Source: Chloroflexota bacterium (GTDB lineage: Bacteria; Chloroflexota; Dehalococcoidia; UBA1127; JACQUN01). Taken from it: a stretch of 5,539 bases of DNA. Below the pieces are notes generated by a model. That model saw only the letters and a list, made by a program, of their open reading frames with translations, was not told the DNA's origin and ran no database searches. Both the position numbers and the translations under genes were made by a program. The DNA is taken from contig JACQUN010000080.1 of the NCBI GenBank assembly GCA_016210285.1, positions 1 to 5,539 on the forward strand. Reading direction: 5' to 3'. Positions 1-5,413 of the stretch are shown here, piece after piece (positions within the stretch are counted from its first letter, which is position 1; every line of letters begins with the position of its first letter).

Positions 1-70
1 GCGACGAAGAATCTGGTGGGGCGGGGTTTCTTCCCCCAGCCCAGACCCTTCGCTTTGCTCAGGGTGACAA
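1..70. repeat. Imperfect palindromic intergenic repeat, copy 1
   Basis: The first 53 bases form an imperfect palindrome: TCTGG at 12-16 pairs with CCAGA at 41-45, and G-runs at 18-26 face C-runs at 33-37. The reverse complement of 1-53 aligns well with 1100-1153: GAAGGGTCTGG and CCAGATTCTTCG are shared, and only the loop differs. The tail at 59-69 (TCAGGGTGACA) is also echoed at 1187-1197 (TCAGAATGACA). This is seen directly. I infer a dispersed, non-coding, REP- or MITE-like repeat. The left end may be cut by the window edge. Confidence 0.6.
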
Positions 71-149
71 CCGAAAGACCCAGCATTTCCAGCAGAACAG
101 GGTATCCGCCAGGCTCAGCAGAAGATAGAATAGAGAGAAGGAGCAGGCG

Positions 150-758
150 ATGAGGTATCTGCTGGCTGCTCTTATAGGCGTGCTCCTCCTGGGGGGAGCC
201 TGCACGGCCCCCTCGGCCTCCACGCCCAACTCGGCTGCCGCCCCTGCTGAGCCTAGCGCAACGACGGCCCCCGGGGCGCAAGCAGAGCCATCCCCTACCG
301 CCTTCCCCATCACACGCCGGGAGGCCATCGAGCCACTGACCGCGGATACCCCGGCACCCGACTTCCAGTTGATCCTCTTTGACGGCAAACCCCTTCACCT
401 CTCCGAGCTACGGGGCAAGCTGGTCGTCCTGAACTTCTGGGCCTCTTGGTGCCCACCCTGCCGACAGGAGATGCCCGCTTTTCAGCGGGCCTGGGAGAAG
501 CATCGGGACCACGGGGTGGTGTTCGTGGGCATCGCCATCAGTGACCAGAGGGAGAAGGCCGAGGCCTTCGCTCAGCAGGTGGGGGTAACCTACCCCCTGG
601 GCATGGACGAGACCGGCCAAGTGGCTGCCAGCTATCGGCTCCGAGCACTCCCCTCCACCCTCTTCATCAACCAGGACGGGACGATAGCCAAGCAGGTGGT
701 CGGCGCCATGACCGAGGGCTCGCTAAATGTCTTCATTGACCTGTTTCTCCGGAGGTAG
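150..758 (+). CDS. TlpA/ResA-family thioredoxin-fold lipoprotein (thiol-disulfide oxidoreductase)
   Basis: This is a 202-residue protein anchored outside the cytoplasmic membrane, probably reducing or exchanging disulfides in exported proteins, as ResA/TlpA proteins do for cytochrome c apoproteins and other envelope substrates. A hydrophobic signal segment (about residues 3-17) ends in LLLGGAC, a plausible lipobox with Cys18 as the lipidated residue. A linker rich in Ala, Pro, Ser and Thr (about 19-55) follows. The redoxin domain fills about 65-202. NFWASWCPPC carries the active-site motif W100-C-P-P-C104, and the usual cis-proline is P168 in ALPST. The length is normal for the family. The start is ATG 150, with AAGGAG at 138-143 and six bases of spacing. 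The DUF971 gene follows after five bases, so the two are likely co-transcribed. The family is clear. The exact substrate is unknown, and no cytochrome-maturation genes are visible here. Confidence 0.93.
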   Translation: MRYLLAALIGVLLLGGACTAPSASTPNSAAAPAEPSATTAPGAQAEPSPTAFPITRREAIEPLTADTPAPDFQLILFDGKPLHLSELRGKLVVLNFWASWCPPCRQEMPAFQRAWEKHRDHGVVFVGIAISDQREKAEAFAQQVGVTYPLGMDETGQVAASYRLRALPSTLFINQDGTIAKQVVGAMTEGSLNVFIDLFLRR

Positions 759-763
759 GCGCT
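751..763 (+). promoter_or_regulatory. Ribosome binding site of the DUF971 gene inside the tlpA-like gene end
   Basis: GGAGG at 751-755 overlaps the last arginine codons and abuts the stop of the upstream gene, eight bases before ATG 764. Translation of the small downstream protein is therefore likely to be coupled to that of the lipoprotein. Confidence 0.7.
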
Positions 764-1090
764 ATGGCCACGGCAGGCCACATCCAGCCCAGCAGTATTG
801 AGATCACGCCGGAGGGGGTCGCCATCACCTGGAAGGACGGCCACCGCAGCCTCTACCCGCACCGCCCCCTGCGCCTCCAGTGCCCCTGCGCCGCCTGCAT
901 CGGGGAGTGGCCCCGCCAGCGCCCCATAGACCCCAGCACCGTGCCCGAGGACGTGGTGGCCCTGGACCACATGCCCGTGGGGTTTTACGCCGTCCAGTTC
1001 CTCTGGAGCGATGCCCACTACACCGGCATCTACTCCTTCGAGGCGCTGCGTGCTGCCTGCCCCTGCCCGGAGTGCCAAAAGACGAGATAG
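764..1090 (+). CDS. DUF971 / GBBH-like N-terminal domain protein
   Basis: This is a 108-residue cytosolic-looking protein with no signal or membrane segment. The whole chain matches the DUF971 fold (gamma-butyrobetaine hydroxylase-like N-terminal domain): ITWKDGHRSLYPHRPLRLQC, then the PVGFYAVQFLWSDAHYTGIY block. Cys40-x-Cys42-x2-Cys45 plus His85 correspond to the Cys-x-Cys-x2-Cys and His set that binds zinc in human gamma-butyrobetaine hydroxylase. A second CxCx2C (Cys99, Cys101, Cys104) sits near the C-terminus. No oxygenase domain follows, so it is the short stand-alone form, whose role is not established. It may bind zinc or another metal, or act as a small adaptor. It lies in an operon with a thiol-disulfide protein, and that pairing hints at thiol or metal chemistry, but this is only inference. 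The start at ATG 764 is supported by GGAGG at 751-755. Confidence 0.9.
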   Translation: MATAGHIQPSSIEITPEGVAITWKDGHRSLYPHRPLRLQCPCAACIGEWPRQRPIDPSTVPEDVVALDHMPVGFYAVQFLWSDAHYTGIYSFEALRAACPCPECQKTR

Positions 1091-1093
1091 AAG

Positions 1094-1153
1094 CCCTTTA
1101 GGAAGGGTCTGGGGTTAGGGAAAGGGCCCTACCTCCCCAGATTCTTCGGTCGC
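1094..1153. repeat. Palindromic intergenic repeat, copy 2, possibly acting as a terminator
   Basis: A short hairpin (CCCTT 1094-1098 with AAGGG 1103-1107) leads into a larger one. TCTGGGG 1108-1114 pairs with CCCCAGA 1135-1141, and TAGGG 1116-1120 pairs with CCCTA 1127-1131 around an AAAGGG loop. The unit at 1100-1153 is the inverted counterpart of 1-53. It begins within ten bases of the DUF971 stop. ATTCTTC follows the stem, so it may end the upstream operon, but there is no proper T-run and termination is an inference. Confidence 0.6.
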
Positions 1154-1163
1154 GGAGTTTACC

Positions 1164-1190
1164 CTGAGGGAAACGAACGGGCTCCCTCAG
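1164..1190. repeat. Perfect 8-bp inverted repeat in the spacer
   Basis: CTGAGGGA at 1164-1171 and TCCCTCAG at 1183-1190 are exact reverse complements around an 11-base loop. The right arm runs into AATGACA, the tail shared with copy 1 of the palindromic repeat, so this probably belongs to the same composite repeat. No T-run follows, so I do not call it a terminator. Confidence 0.5.
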
Positions 1191-1230
1191 AATGACAAGA
1201 AACCTTCTTCCGCTCGGTGGGCTTGCGCGT

Positions 1231-1270
1231 CGTCTGTACCAGGGACGGGTTCCCCAGACGCCTGGGAGGG
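1231..1270 (+). promoter_or_regulatory. Structured leader and ribosome binding site of the hydrolase gene
   Basis: CGTCTG at 1231-1236 pairs with CAGACG at 1255-1260, and GGGA 1242-1245 pairs with TCCC 1251-1254, giving a bulged hairpin. GGGAGGG at 1264-1270 follows, four bases before GTG 1275. This strong ribosome site decides in favour of the GTG start, since no ATG is suitably placed. Whether the hairpin affects translation is unknown. Confidence 0.5.
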
Positions 1271-1274
1271 AAGC

Positions 1275-1982
1275 GTGACCACGCCAGGGCAAGAGGACGA
1301 CTACGACTCCATTCAAATCCAGGCGGTTGCCCAGGCGCCCGCGCCGGAAGGGCAGAAAGGGCAGGGCATCCTCCTGCGCACGAACCGGGGTGACATCCGC
1401 TGCCTGGTGCACATGGCGCCCGGTGACTCTTCCGCCGGCGTCGTGTGGGTGTGGGGCGCCCGAGGTGGCTTCGAGGGCCCCGCCGGGGGCATCTACGGCG
1501 TCCTGGCGGAGGAGCTTTTGGCCGAGGGCATTACCTCCCTGCGCCTGGACTACCGGGACCCCAGAGCCCTCCACGAGTCGGTGCTGGACACCCTGGCGGG
1601 CGTCTCCTTCCTGAAGGGCATCGGCTGCGGGCGCGTGGCCCTGGTGGGGCACTCCTTCGGGGGGGCGGTGGTCATCGCCGCTGCGCCCTTCAGCCCCGTA
1701 GTGGTGGCCGTGGCCGCCCTGTCCAGCCAGACCTACGGCGCCACCAACGCCGCCGATGTCTCCCCACGCCCGCTGCTGCTTGTCCACGGCGCTGACGACA
1801 CCCACCTGGCCCCGCAATGCTCCGAGATGATTCACCAGTGGGCGAAGGAGCCCAAGGAGCTGGTCATCCTGCCCGGGGCCGGGCACAGCCTGCGGCAGTG
1901 CCAGGCGCAGGTCCACGACCTGCTGAAGCGCTGGCTGGCCGAGAAGCTGGGAAAACCTCACCCCCCGACCCCCTCTCCTTAG
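1275..1982 (+). CDS. Alpha/beta hydrolase, dienelactone-hydrolase-like
   Basis: This is a 235-residue probable cytosolic esterase or related serine hydrolase; the substrate cannot be read from the sequence. The nucleophile elbow is GHSFGG at residues 125-130, with Ser127. HGADDTHLAP (171-180) supplies the acid, most likely Asp175. GAGHSL supplies His204. A GARGGF stretch (61-66) after the first strands sits where the oxyanion-hole loop is expected. The chain is compact, lacks an obvious large lid domain and has no signal peptide. It starts at GTG 1275, chosen because GGGAGGG lies four bases upstream. The last residues (KPHPPTPSP) are encoded by a palindromic repeat that also provides the TAG stop. 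The natural fold probably ends near GKLG or earlier, and the tail is an addition. The gene stands alone between repeats, so no pathway is implied. Confidence 0.88.
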   Translation: MTTPGQEDDYDSIQIQAVAQAPAPEGQKGQGILLRTNRGDIRCLVHMAPGDSSAGVVWVWGARGGFEGPAGGIYGVLAEELLAEGITSLRLDYRDPRALHESVLDTLAGVSFLKGIGCGRVALVGHSFGGAVVIAAAPFSPVVVAVAALSSQTYGATNAADVSPRPLLLVHGADDTHLAPQCSEMIHQWAKEPKELVILPGAGHSLRQCQAQVHDLLKRWLAEKLGKPHPPTPSP

Positions 1983-1996
1983 CCAAGGAGAGGGGG
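1956..1996. repeat. CCTCACCCCC-type palindromic repeat, left copy
   Basis: The CCTCACCCCC arm at 1956-1965 is followed by a perfect 12-bp hairpin: CCCCCTCTCCTT at 1969-1980 and AAGGAGAGGGGG at 1985-1996, with loop AGCC. A related unit occurs in reverse orientation at 5376-5413. The hydrolase reading frame ends in this repeat: its TAG starts on the last base of the left arm. The stem could also act as a transcription end point for the hydrolase, but only a short ATTCTTT (2001-2007) follows. Confidence 0.7.
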
Positions 1997-2030
1997 AGAG
2001 ATTCTTTGAAGGAGCTTCGCCCATTCAAGC

Positions 2031-2076
2031 TTCCCGTTTCGGGCACTTCCTGTAAAATGCGGGGCGGAGGTACGGG
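2031..2076 (+). promoter_or_regulatory. Candidate promoter and ribosome binding site of the restriction-modification locus
   Basis: TAAAAT at 2053-2058 is a fair -10 box in otherwise GC-rich sequence. TTCCCG at 2031-2036 is only a weak -35 match, 16 bases upstream. GGAGG at 2066-2070 is a good ribosome site six bases before ATG 2077 and supports that start. The promoter itself is tentative, because it rests mainly on one hexamer. Confidence 0.35.
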
Positions 2077-2688
2077 ATGTCCGCTGTTCTGGATGTCTTC
2101 GGCGAACGATTGCGGGACTACGTGGGCAAGCTGGACGCTGGCCTGGGACACGACGCTCGCCGGGAGCGGTTCCTGGGGTTCCTAAAGGATGCCTTCGCAG
2201 TAGACCTGAGCGCCTACCAGATTGAAGAGCGGGTCTTCACAGGCCCCGTGGATGCTATCCTGGGGGCACTGGTCTTTGAGTTCAAGCGGGACCTGGCCCA
2301 GGAGGGCGCTGACGCTGAATCTCAGTTGAAGCGGTACATCAGCGATTTGCGCAGAGAACACCCAGGGAAGGCCTACACTGGCATTGCTTGTGACGGCCTG
2401 CGTGTCAGGGCCTACACGCCGCTGTACGAAGAGAATGAGGTTACGGTCCGGGAGGTCCGCCTCGTCGGCGAGCTGGATTTGGCTCCCGCCGCGCGCAACC
2501 CGAAAGCGACGGAGAACGCTTTTTCTGGCTGGACACTCTCCTGGCCCACTTCCGGCGGGAGCGCCTGCCCGCGACAACCCAGAGCATCCTGGCAGGCTTC
2601 GGACCGGCCAGCCCAACCTTCCGCATCGCCTTTACACACCTGGCACGGCTCTTCCAGGCGGGCCGCGATGATCCTTCGGTCAAATTGA
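2077..2688 (+). CDS. N-terminal nuclease part of a Type IIG-like restriction-modification enzyme (frame-shifted)
   Basis: This open frame gives 203 residues, of which about the first 148 look like real protein. They form the N-terminal endonuclease domain of a single-chain restriction-methylation enzyme. After a helical start, PVD (57-59) and EFK (68-70) form the PD-(D/E)XK metal-binding core (Asp59, Glu68, Lys70). Q83-x3-Y87 in SQLKRY resembles the extra QxxxY motif of RecB-like nucleases. From about residue 150 to the stop the sequence turns rich in Ser, Pro and Trp without family character, while the -1 frame reads FFWLDTLLAHFRRERLP and runs directly into the methyltransferase part. The true product is therefore probably a fusion with the next entry. 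The start at ATG 2077 has GGAGG six bases away. As written, the gene would make a truncated nuclease domain, or nothing stable. Confidence 0.75.
   Translation: MSAVLDVFGERLRDYVGKLDAGLGHDARRERFLGFLKDAFAVDLSAYQIEERVFTGPVDAILGALVFEFKRDLAQEGADAESQLKRYISDLRREHPGKAYTGIACDGLRVRAYTPLYEENEVTVREVRLVGELDLAPAARNPKATENAFSGWTLSWPTSGGSACPRQPRASWQASDRPAQPSASPLHTWHGSSRRAAMILRSN
2518..2525 (+). other. Frame junction (one base missing) in the restriction-modification gene
   Basis: In the frame of ATG 2077 the codons read GCT TTT TCT GGC. One base back they read TTT TTC TGG CTG GAC, giving FFWLD and a smooth continuation to the methyltransferase. One extra T in the T5 run at 2520-2524 would join the halves. The exact site is uncertain: any loss of one base between about 2480 and 2525 would look similar. 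A slip of the Phe codon TTT back by one base is possible on paper, but no canonical X XXY YYZ slippery heptamer is present. Confidence 0.8.
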
Positions 2689-5336
2689 AGTATGGCCTGT
2701 GGGACCGCTACCTGGCTATCGTCTATGGCGACAGGGTTGGCGACGAAGAACTATTCCTGAAGCACACCTACCTGGCGACCCTGGCCAAGCTGGTGGCCCT
2801 GCACTACCTGTTGCCTTCCATTTCCCTGAGCAGCGACGAGGAGGTACGCGACTTTCTAGCCGGGGATACATTCCTGAAGCAGGATATCGCCAACTTTGTG
2901 GAGGAGGACTTCTTCACCTGGTTCCTGGATAACAAGGACCAAGGGGCAGGGCTCAGGGGTCAAGGGCTTGCTCTGGTCCGCCACCTGCTGCGCTCTCTGG
3001 CCGCCTACGACTTCTCCCAGGTCAGCGAGGACACGCTGAAGGGCCTCTACGAGGTGCTGGTGGACCCTCCAGCCCGCCACGACCTGGGGGAGTACTACAC
3101 CCCCGACTGGCTGGCCCACTACATCCTCCAGGAGGAGCTCAAGCTCCAGGAGGACCCCCGCGCCAGCCTCCTGGACCCCGCCTGCGGCTCCGGCACCTTC
3201 CTCTTCCTGGCGGTGCGCCTGGCCCGGGAGGCCCTGGCCTGGTGGGGGGTTGACCCCGCTGAGGCCCTGCTGCACATCACCCAGAACATCGTCGGGATGG
3301 ATGTGCAGCCGCTGGCGGTGACCATCGCCCGGACCAACTACCTGCTGGCCCTGGGCGATTTGCTGAAGGGCGCGCGGCCTCAGGTGAACATCCCGGTCTA
3401 CCTGGCCGATGCCCTGCGCCTGCCGGAGGTCAGCACCTCCCGCCCCCTGGAGGGCGGCTTCCCGGAGCCTGTCCACACCATCAAGGTGGGGGACGAAACT
3501 TTTGAGCTTCCCGACAGCGTGGTAGCTGACTCCGCCCAACTGGACTATGTGTTCTTCCGGATCCACCAGTACCTCGCAGCGGTCCGCCAGGGGAAGGCGG
3601 CGGGCCGGGAGCGGGAGGCTCTGGATAGGGCAGCCGGTGCCTTCCGCCAAGTCCTTGTTTCATCCAAGCCCAGGTACGCCCTTGACCCTCTGGACCCGTT
3701 TGCCGCTGATGTGGTTGCCCGCACGTTTGTTACCATGGCGTCCCTTGCCCTGGAGGGAAAGGACGATGTCTGGCCCTTTGTGCTGAAGAACGCCCCCCGT
3801 GCTGTTTACTATGCCCGACAAGGATTTGACTACGTTGTGGGCAACCCGCCCTGGCTCTCCTTCCGCTATTTCCGCAGCGCCGACTACGCTCGCTGGTTCC
3901 GAAAGCAGGCGCTGGAGGAGTACCAACTCCTGGAGAAAGGGAAGCCCCACCTCTTCACCCAGATGGAGCTGGCCACCTTTTTCTTCGCCCGCGCCGCCGA
4001 CCTCTACCTGAAGCGCCCTGCGGAGAAGACATCCCGCGGCCGCATCGCCTTCGTCATGCCCCGCTCCATCATGGTGGCCGGGCAGCATGCCCGCTTCACG
4101 TCCTTCTTCTTCAAGGGCGGCTCTCTGTGCCTGAAGCTAGAGAAGCTGCTGGACCTGGAGGGGGTAGAGCCCCTGTTCAGAGTCCCTGCATGCGTCCTGG
4201 TAGCGCAGGTGGGCCCGGAGACAGTCTTCCCCGTCCCCTGCACCGTCTTTCAGGGCCAGCTCCCTTCCCACAACGCTTCCTGGGCCGACGCGGCCCCGCG
4301 CCTGGCGCGGCGAGAGGGCCGGCTGGAGCGGGTGCAGGGCCGGCTGGCGCCCGTAGGGGCTGCCCCTGCCCTGGCCGGGCGCAGCTACTATGCCGACAAG
4401 TTCTACCAGGGGGCCACCATCGTCCCCCGCAACTTCTGGTTCGTCCAGGCGCCTGAGTCGCCCCTGGGGTTCAGCATGGACAAGCCTGGCCTGGAGACCT
4501 CGGAAGAGGCGGCAAGGACGGCCAAGCCTCCCTGGAAGGACGTGCGGATGCGTGGCGCCGTGGAAGCGCACTACCTGTACGCCACGCTGCCCTCGGGCGA
4601 CCTGCTGCCCTTCGGCTACCGGGCGCTGCGCCCCGTGGTCCTGCCCCTGCTCCGGGAAGGAGAGCGCAACCGCCTGGTGACGGCGGACGAGGCCCTGGAG
4701 CGAGGGGACACCGGCCTGCATGCGTGGCTGCACGCGGCCCAGGCCCACTGGGAGCGCCTGGCCAGAAAGGGCCCAGGGGGACAGCCCAAAGTGGCCAGCG
4801 TGCTTGACTGGCTGGACTACCGCCGCAAGCTGACCCGCCAGCGGCCTGGGGCACGGTACAAGGTGCTGTACAACGCTGCGGGCACCAACCTCCTGGGGTG
4901 TGTGGTGGACACGTCTGCCCCGCTGCCGCACCCCGTAGCGGGCGGCTCGCTACCCTTCCAGGGCTTCCTGGCGGAACACAAGACATATCTGTATGAAACA
5001 GACGACGAAGCAGAAGCCTGTTACCTTGCAGGGATTTTCAACGCCCCCTGCGTGGACGAGGCCCTGAAGCCAACCCAGACTCGTGGGCTATGGGGAGAGC
5101 GGGACATTGAGAAGCGAGCTGTAAACCTGCCCATCCCCCGCTACAACCCGTCGGACCCGGCCCACCGGCGGCTGGCGGAGCTGAGTCAGGCCTGCCACGC
5201 CAGAGTGCAGGAGGTCACCCCGGAGATAGCGCAGCGCTACCGGAGCGTGGCTCAGGCGCGGGCCGCCGTGCGGGAGCTTTTGCGGGCGGAGCTGGCGGAG
5301 ATAGACGCCCTGGTGCGGGAGATGATGGGGACATAA
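2685..5336 (+). CDS. N6-adenine DNA methyltransferase and target-recognition part of a Type IIG-like enzyme
   Basis: This part would methylate adenine in a specific DNA site, using S-adenosylmethionine, as the modification half of a combined restriction-methylation protein. Numbering from the TTG at 2685, residues 1-130 are mostly helical. GEYYTP (135-140) resembles motif X and DPACGSGTF (164-172) is motif I. NIVGMDVQPLAV is motif II, and Asp242 in LADALRLP fits motif III. After an insert of roughly 140 residues comes the catalytic NPPW (387-390). This order is that of gamma-class N6A enzymes. Target-recognition-like segments follow (YYADKFYQGATIVPRNFWFV from 568, HKTYLYE from 765, GLWGERDIEKR from 801), and the chain ends in helices. 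TTG 2685 has no ribosome site and lies inside protein-like sequence. The frame is open from 2439 and the real coding sequence enters near 2520 from the upstream nuclease part, giving about 1086 residues in all. No separate specificity or translocase gene is present. Confidence 0.85.
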   Translation: MKYGLWDRYLAIVYGDRVGDEELFLKHTYLATLAKLVALHYLLPSISLSSDEEVRDFLAGDTFLKQDIANFVEEDFFTWFLDNKDQGAGLRGQGLALVRHLLRSLAAYDFSQVSEDTLKGLYEVLVDPPARHDLGEYYTPDWLAHYILQEELKLQEDPRASLLDPACGSGTFLFLAVRLAREALAWWGVDPAEALLHITQNIVGMDVQPLAVTIARTNYLLALGDLLKGARPQVNIPVYLADALRLPEVSTSRPLEGGFPEPVHTIKVGDETFELPDSVVADSAQLDYVFFRIHQYLAAVRQGKAAGREREALDRAAGAFRQVLVSSKPRYALDPLDPFAADVVARTFVTMASLALEGKDDVWPFVLKNAPRAVYYARQGFDYVVGNPPWLSFRYFRSADYARWFRKQALEEYQLLEKGKPHLFTQMELATFFFARAADLYLKRPAEKTSRGRIAFVMPRSIMVAGQHARFTSFFFKGGSLCLKLEKLLDLEGVEPLFRVPACVLVAQVGPETVFPVPCTVFQGQLPSHNASWADAAPRLARREGRLERVQGRLAPVGAAPALAGRSYYADKFYQGATIVPRNFWFVQAPESPLGFSMDKPGLETSEEAARTAKPPWKDVRMRGAVEAHYLYATLPSGDLLPFGYRALRPVVLPLLREGERNRLVTADEALERGDTGLHAWLHAAQAHWERLARKGPGGQPKVASVLDWLDYRRKLTRQRPGARYKVLYNAAGTNLLGCVVDTSAPLPHPVAGGSLPFQGFLAEHKTYLYETDDEAEACYLAGIFNAPCVDEALKPTQTRGLWGERDIEKRAVNLPIPRYNPSDPAHRRLAELSQACHARVQEVTPEIAQRYRSVAQARAAVRELLRAELAEIDALVREMMGT

Positions 5337-5338
5337 GG

Positions 5339-5364
5339 GAAGCCCGAAGGGGCTTCGCCCCTTT
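5339..5364 (+). terminator. Candidate transcription terminator after the methyltransferase gene
   Basis: Two alternative hairpins overlap just after the TAA at 5334-5336. GAAGCCC 5339-5345 can pair with GGGCTTC 5350-5356, or AAGGGG 5347-5352 with CCCCTT 5358-5363 around a CTTCG loop. The second ends in only three T residues, so intrinsic termination would be weak. Position and stem strength favour the call, and the short T-run weakens it. Confidence 0.45.
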
Positions 5365-5375
5365 GGAGAAACCAA

Positions 5376-5413
5376 CCCCCCCTCTCCCTCAGAGGGGGCC
5401 AGGGGGTGAGGGC
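5376..5413. repeat. CCTCACCCCC-type palindromic repeat, right copy (inverted)
   Basis: CCCCCTCT at 5378-5385 pairs with AGAGGGGG at 5391-5398 around a five-base loop, and GGGGGTGAGG at 5402-5411 is the reverse complement of the CCTCACCCCC arm. Relative to 1956-1996 the element is inverted, so the asymmetric arms of both copies point away from the restriction-modification gene. The stem is shorter than in the left copy. Confidence 0.65.

Larger units (their letters stand above)
2077..5336 (+). pseudogene. Whole Type IIG-like restriction-modification locus with one frameshift
   Basis: The two open frames above are best read as one gene: nuclease, helical linker, methyltransferase and target recognition, in the order expected of Eco57I-like single-chain enzymes and close to their usual 1000-1200 residues. 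Only one disruption is visible. The rest stays open for over 880 codons with all motifs kept, so the lesion is recent, an error in the sequence, or bypassed in translation. 'Pseudogene' is a provisional label. Confidence 0.55.

Noticed and set aside
126..131. TAGAAT as a -10 box for the tlpA-like gene
   Set aside because: No acceptable -35 lies at the right distance, and the implied transcript start would fall on the ribosome binding site.
59..388. Minus-strand open frame opposite the tlpA-like start
   Set aside because: It is a shadow of the signal and linker region and runs into the upstream repeat; no family resemblance.
1098..2024. Long minus-strand open frame of 308 codons opposite the hydrolase
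   Set aside because: It mirrors the hydrolase in GC-rich DNA, spans spacer repeats and shows no recognisable domain, whereas the + strand has a full catalytic triad.
2518..2526. Canonical programmed -1 slippery heptamer
   Set aside because: The bases T TTT TCT do not satisfy X XXY YYZ. Only a single-codon Phe slip is conceivable, and I saw no clear downstream stimulatory structure.
4137..4931. Minus-strand open frame of 264 codons opposite the methyltransferase (likewise 2856-3650)
   Set aside because: These are complements of clear methyltransferase coding sequence. Their compositions are rich in Gly, Gln, Arg and Pro with no domain.
2077..5336. BREX PglX or Type I HsdM as the identity of the methyltransferase locus
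   Set aside because: The N-terminal PD-(D/E)XK domain fused to the methyltransferase and the absence of HsdS, HsdR or other BREX genes nearby fit a Type IIG-like enzyme better. The window is too short to exclude a wider defence island.
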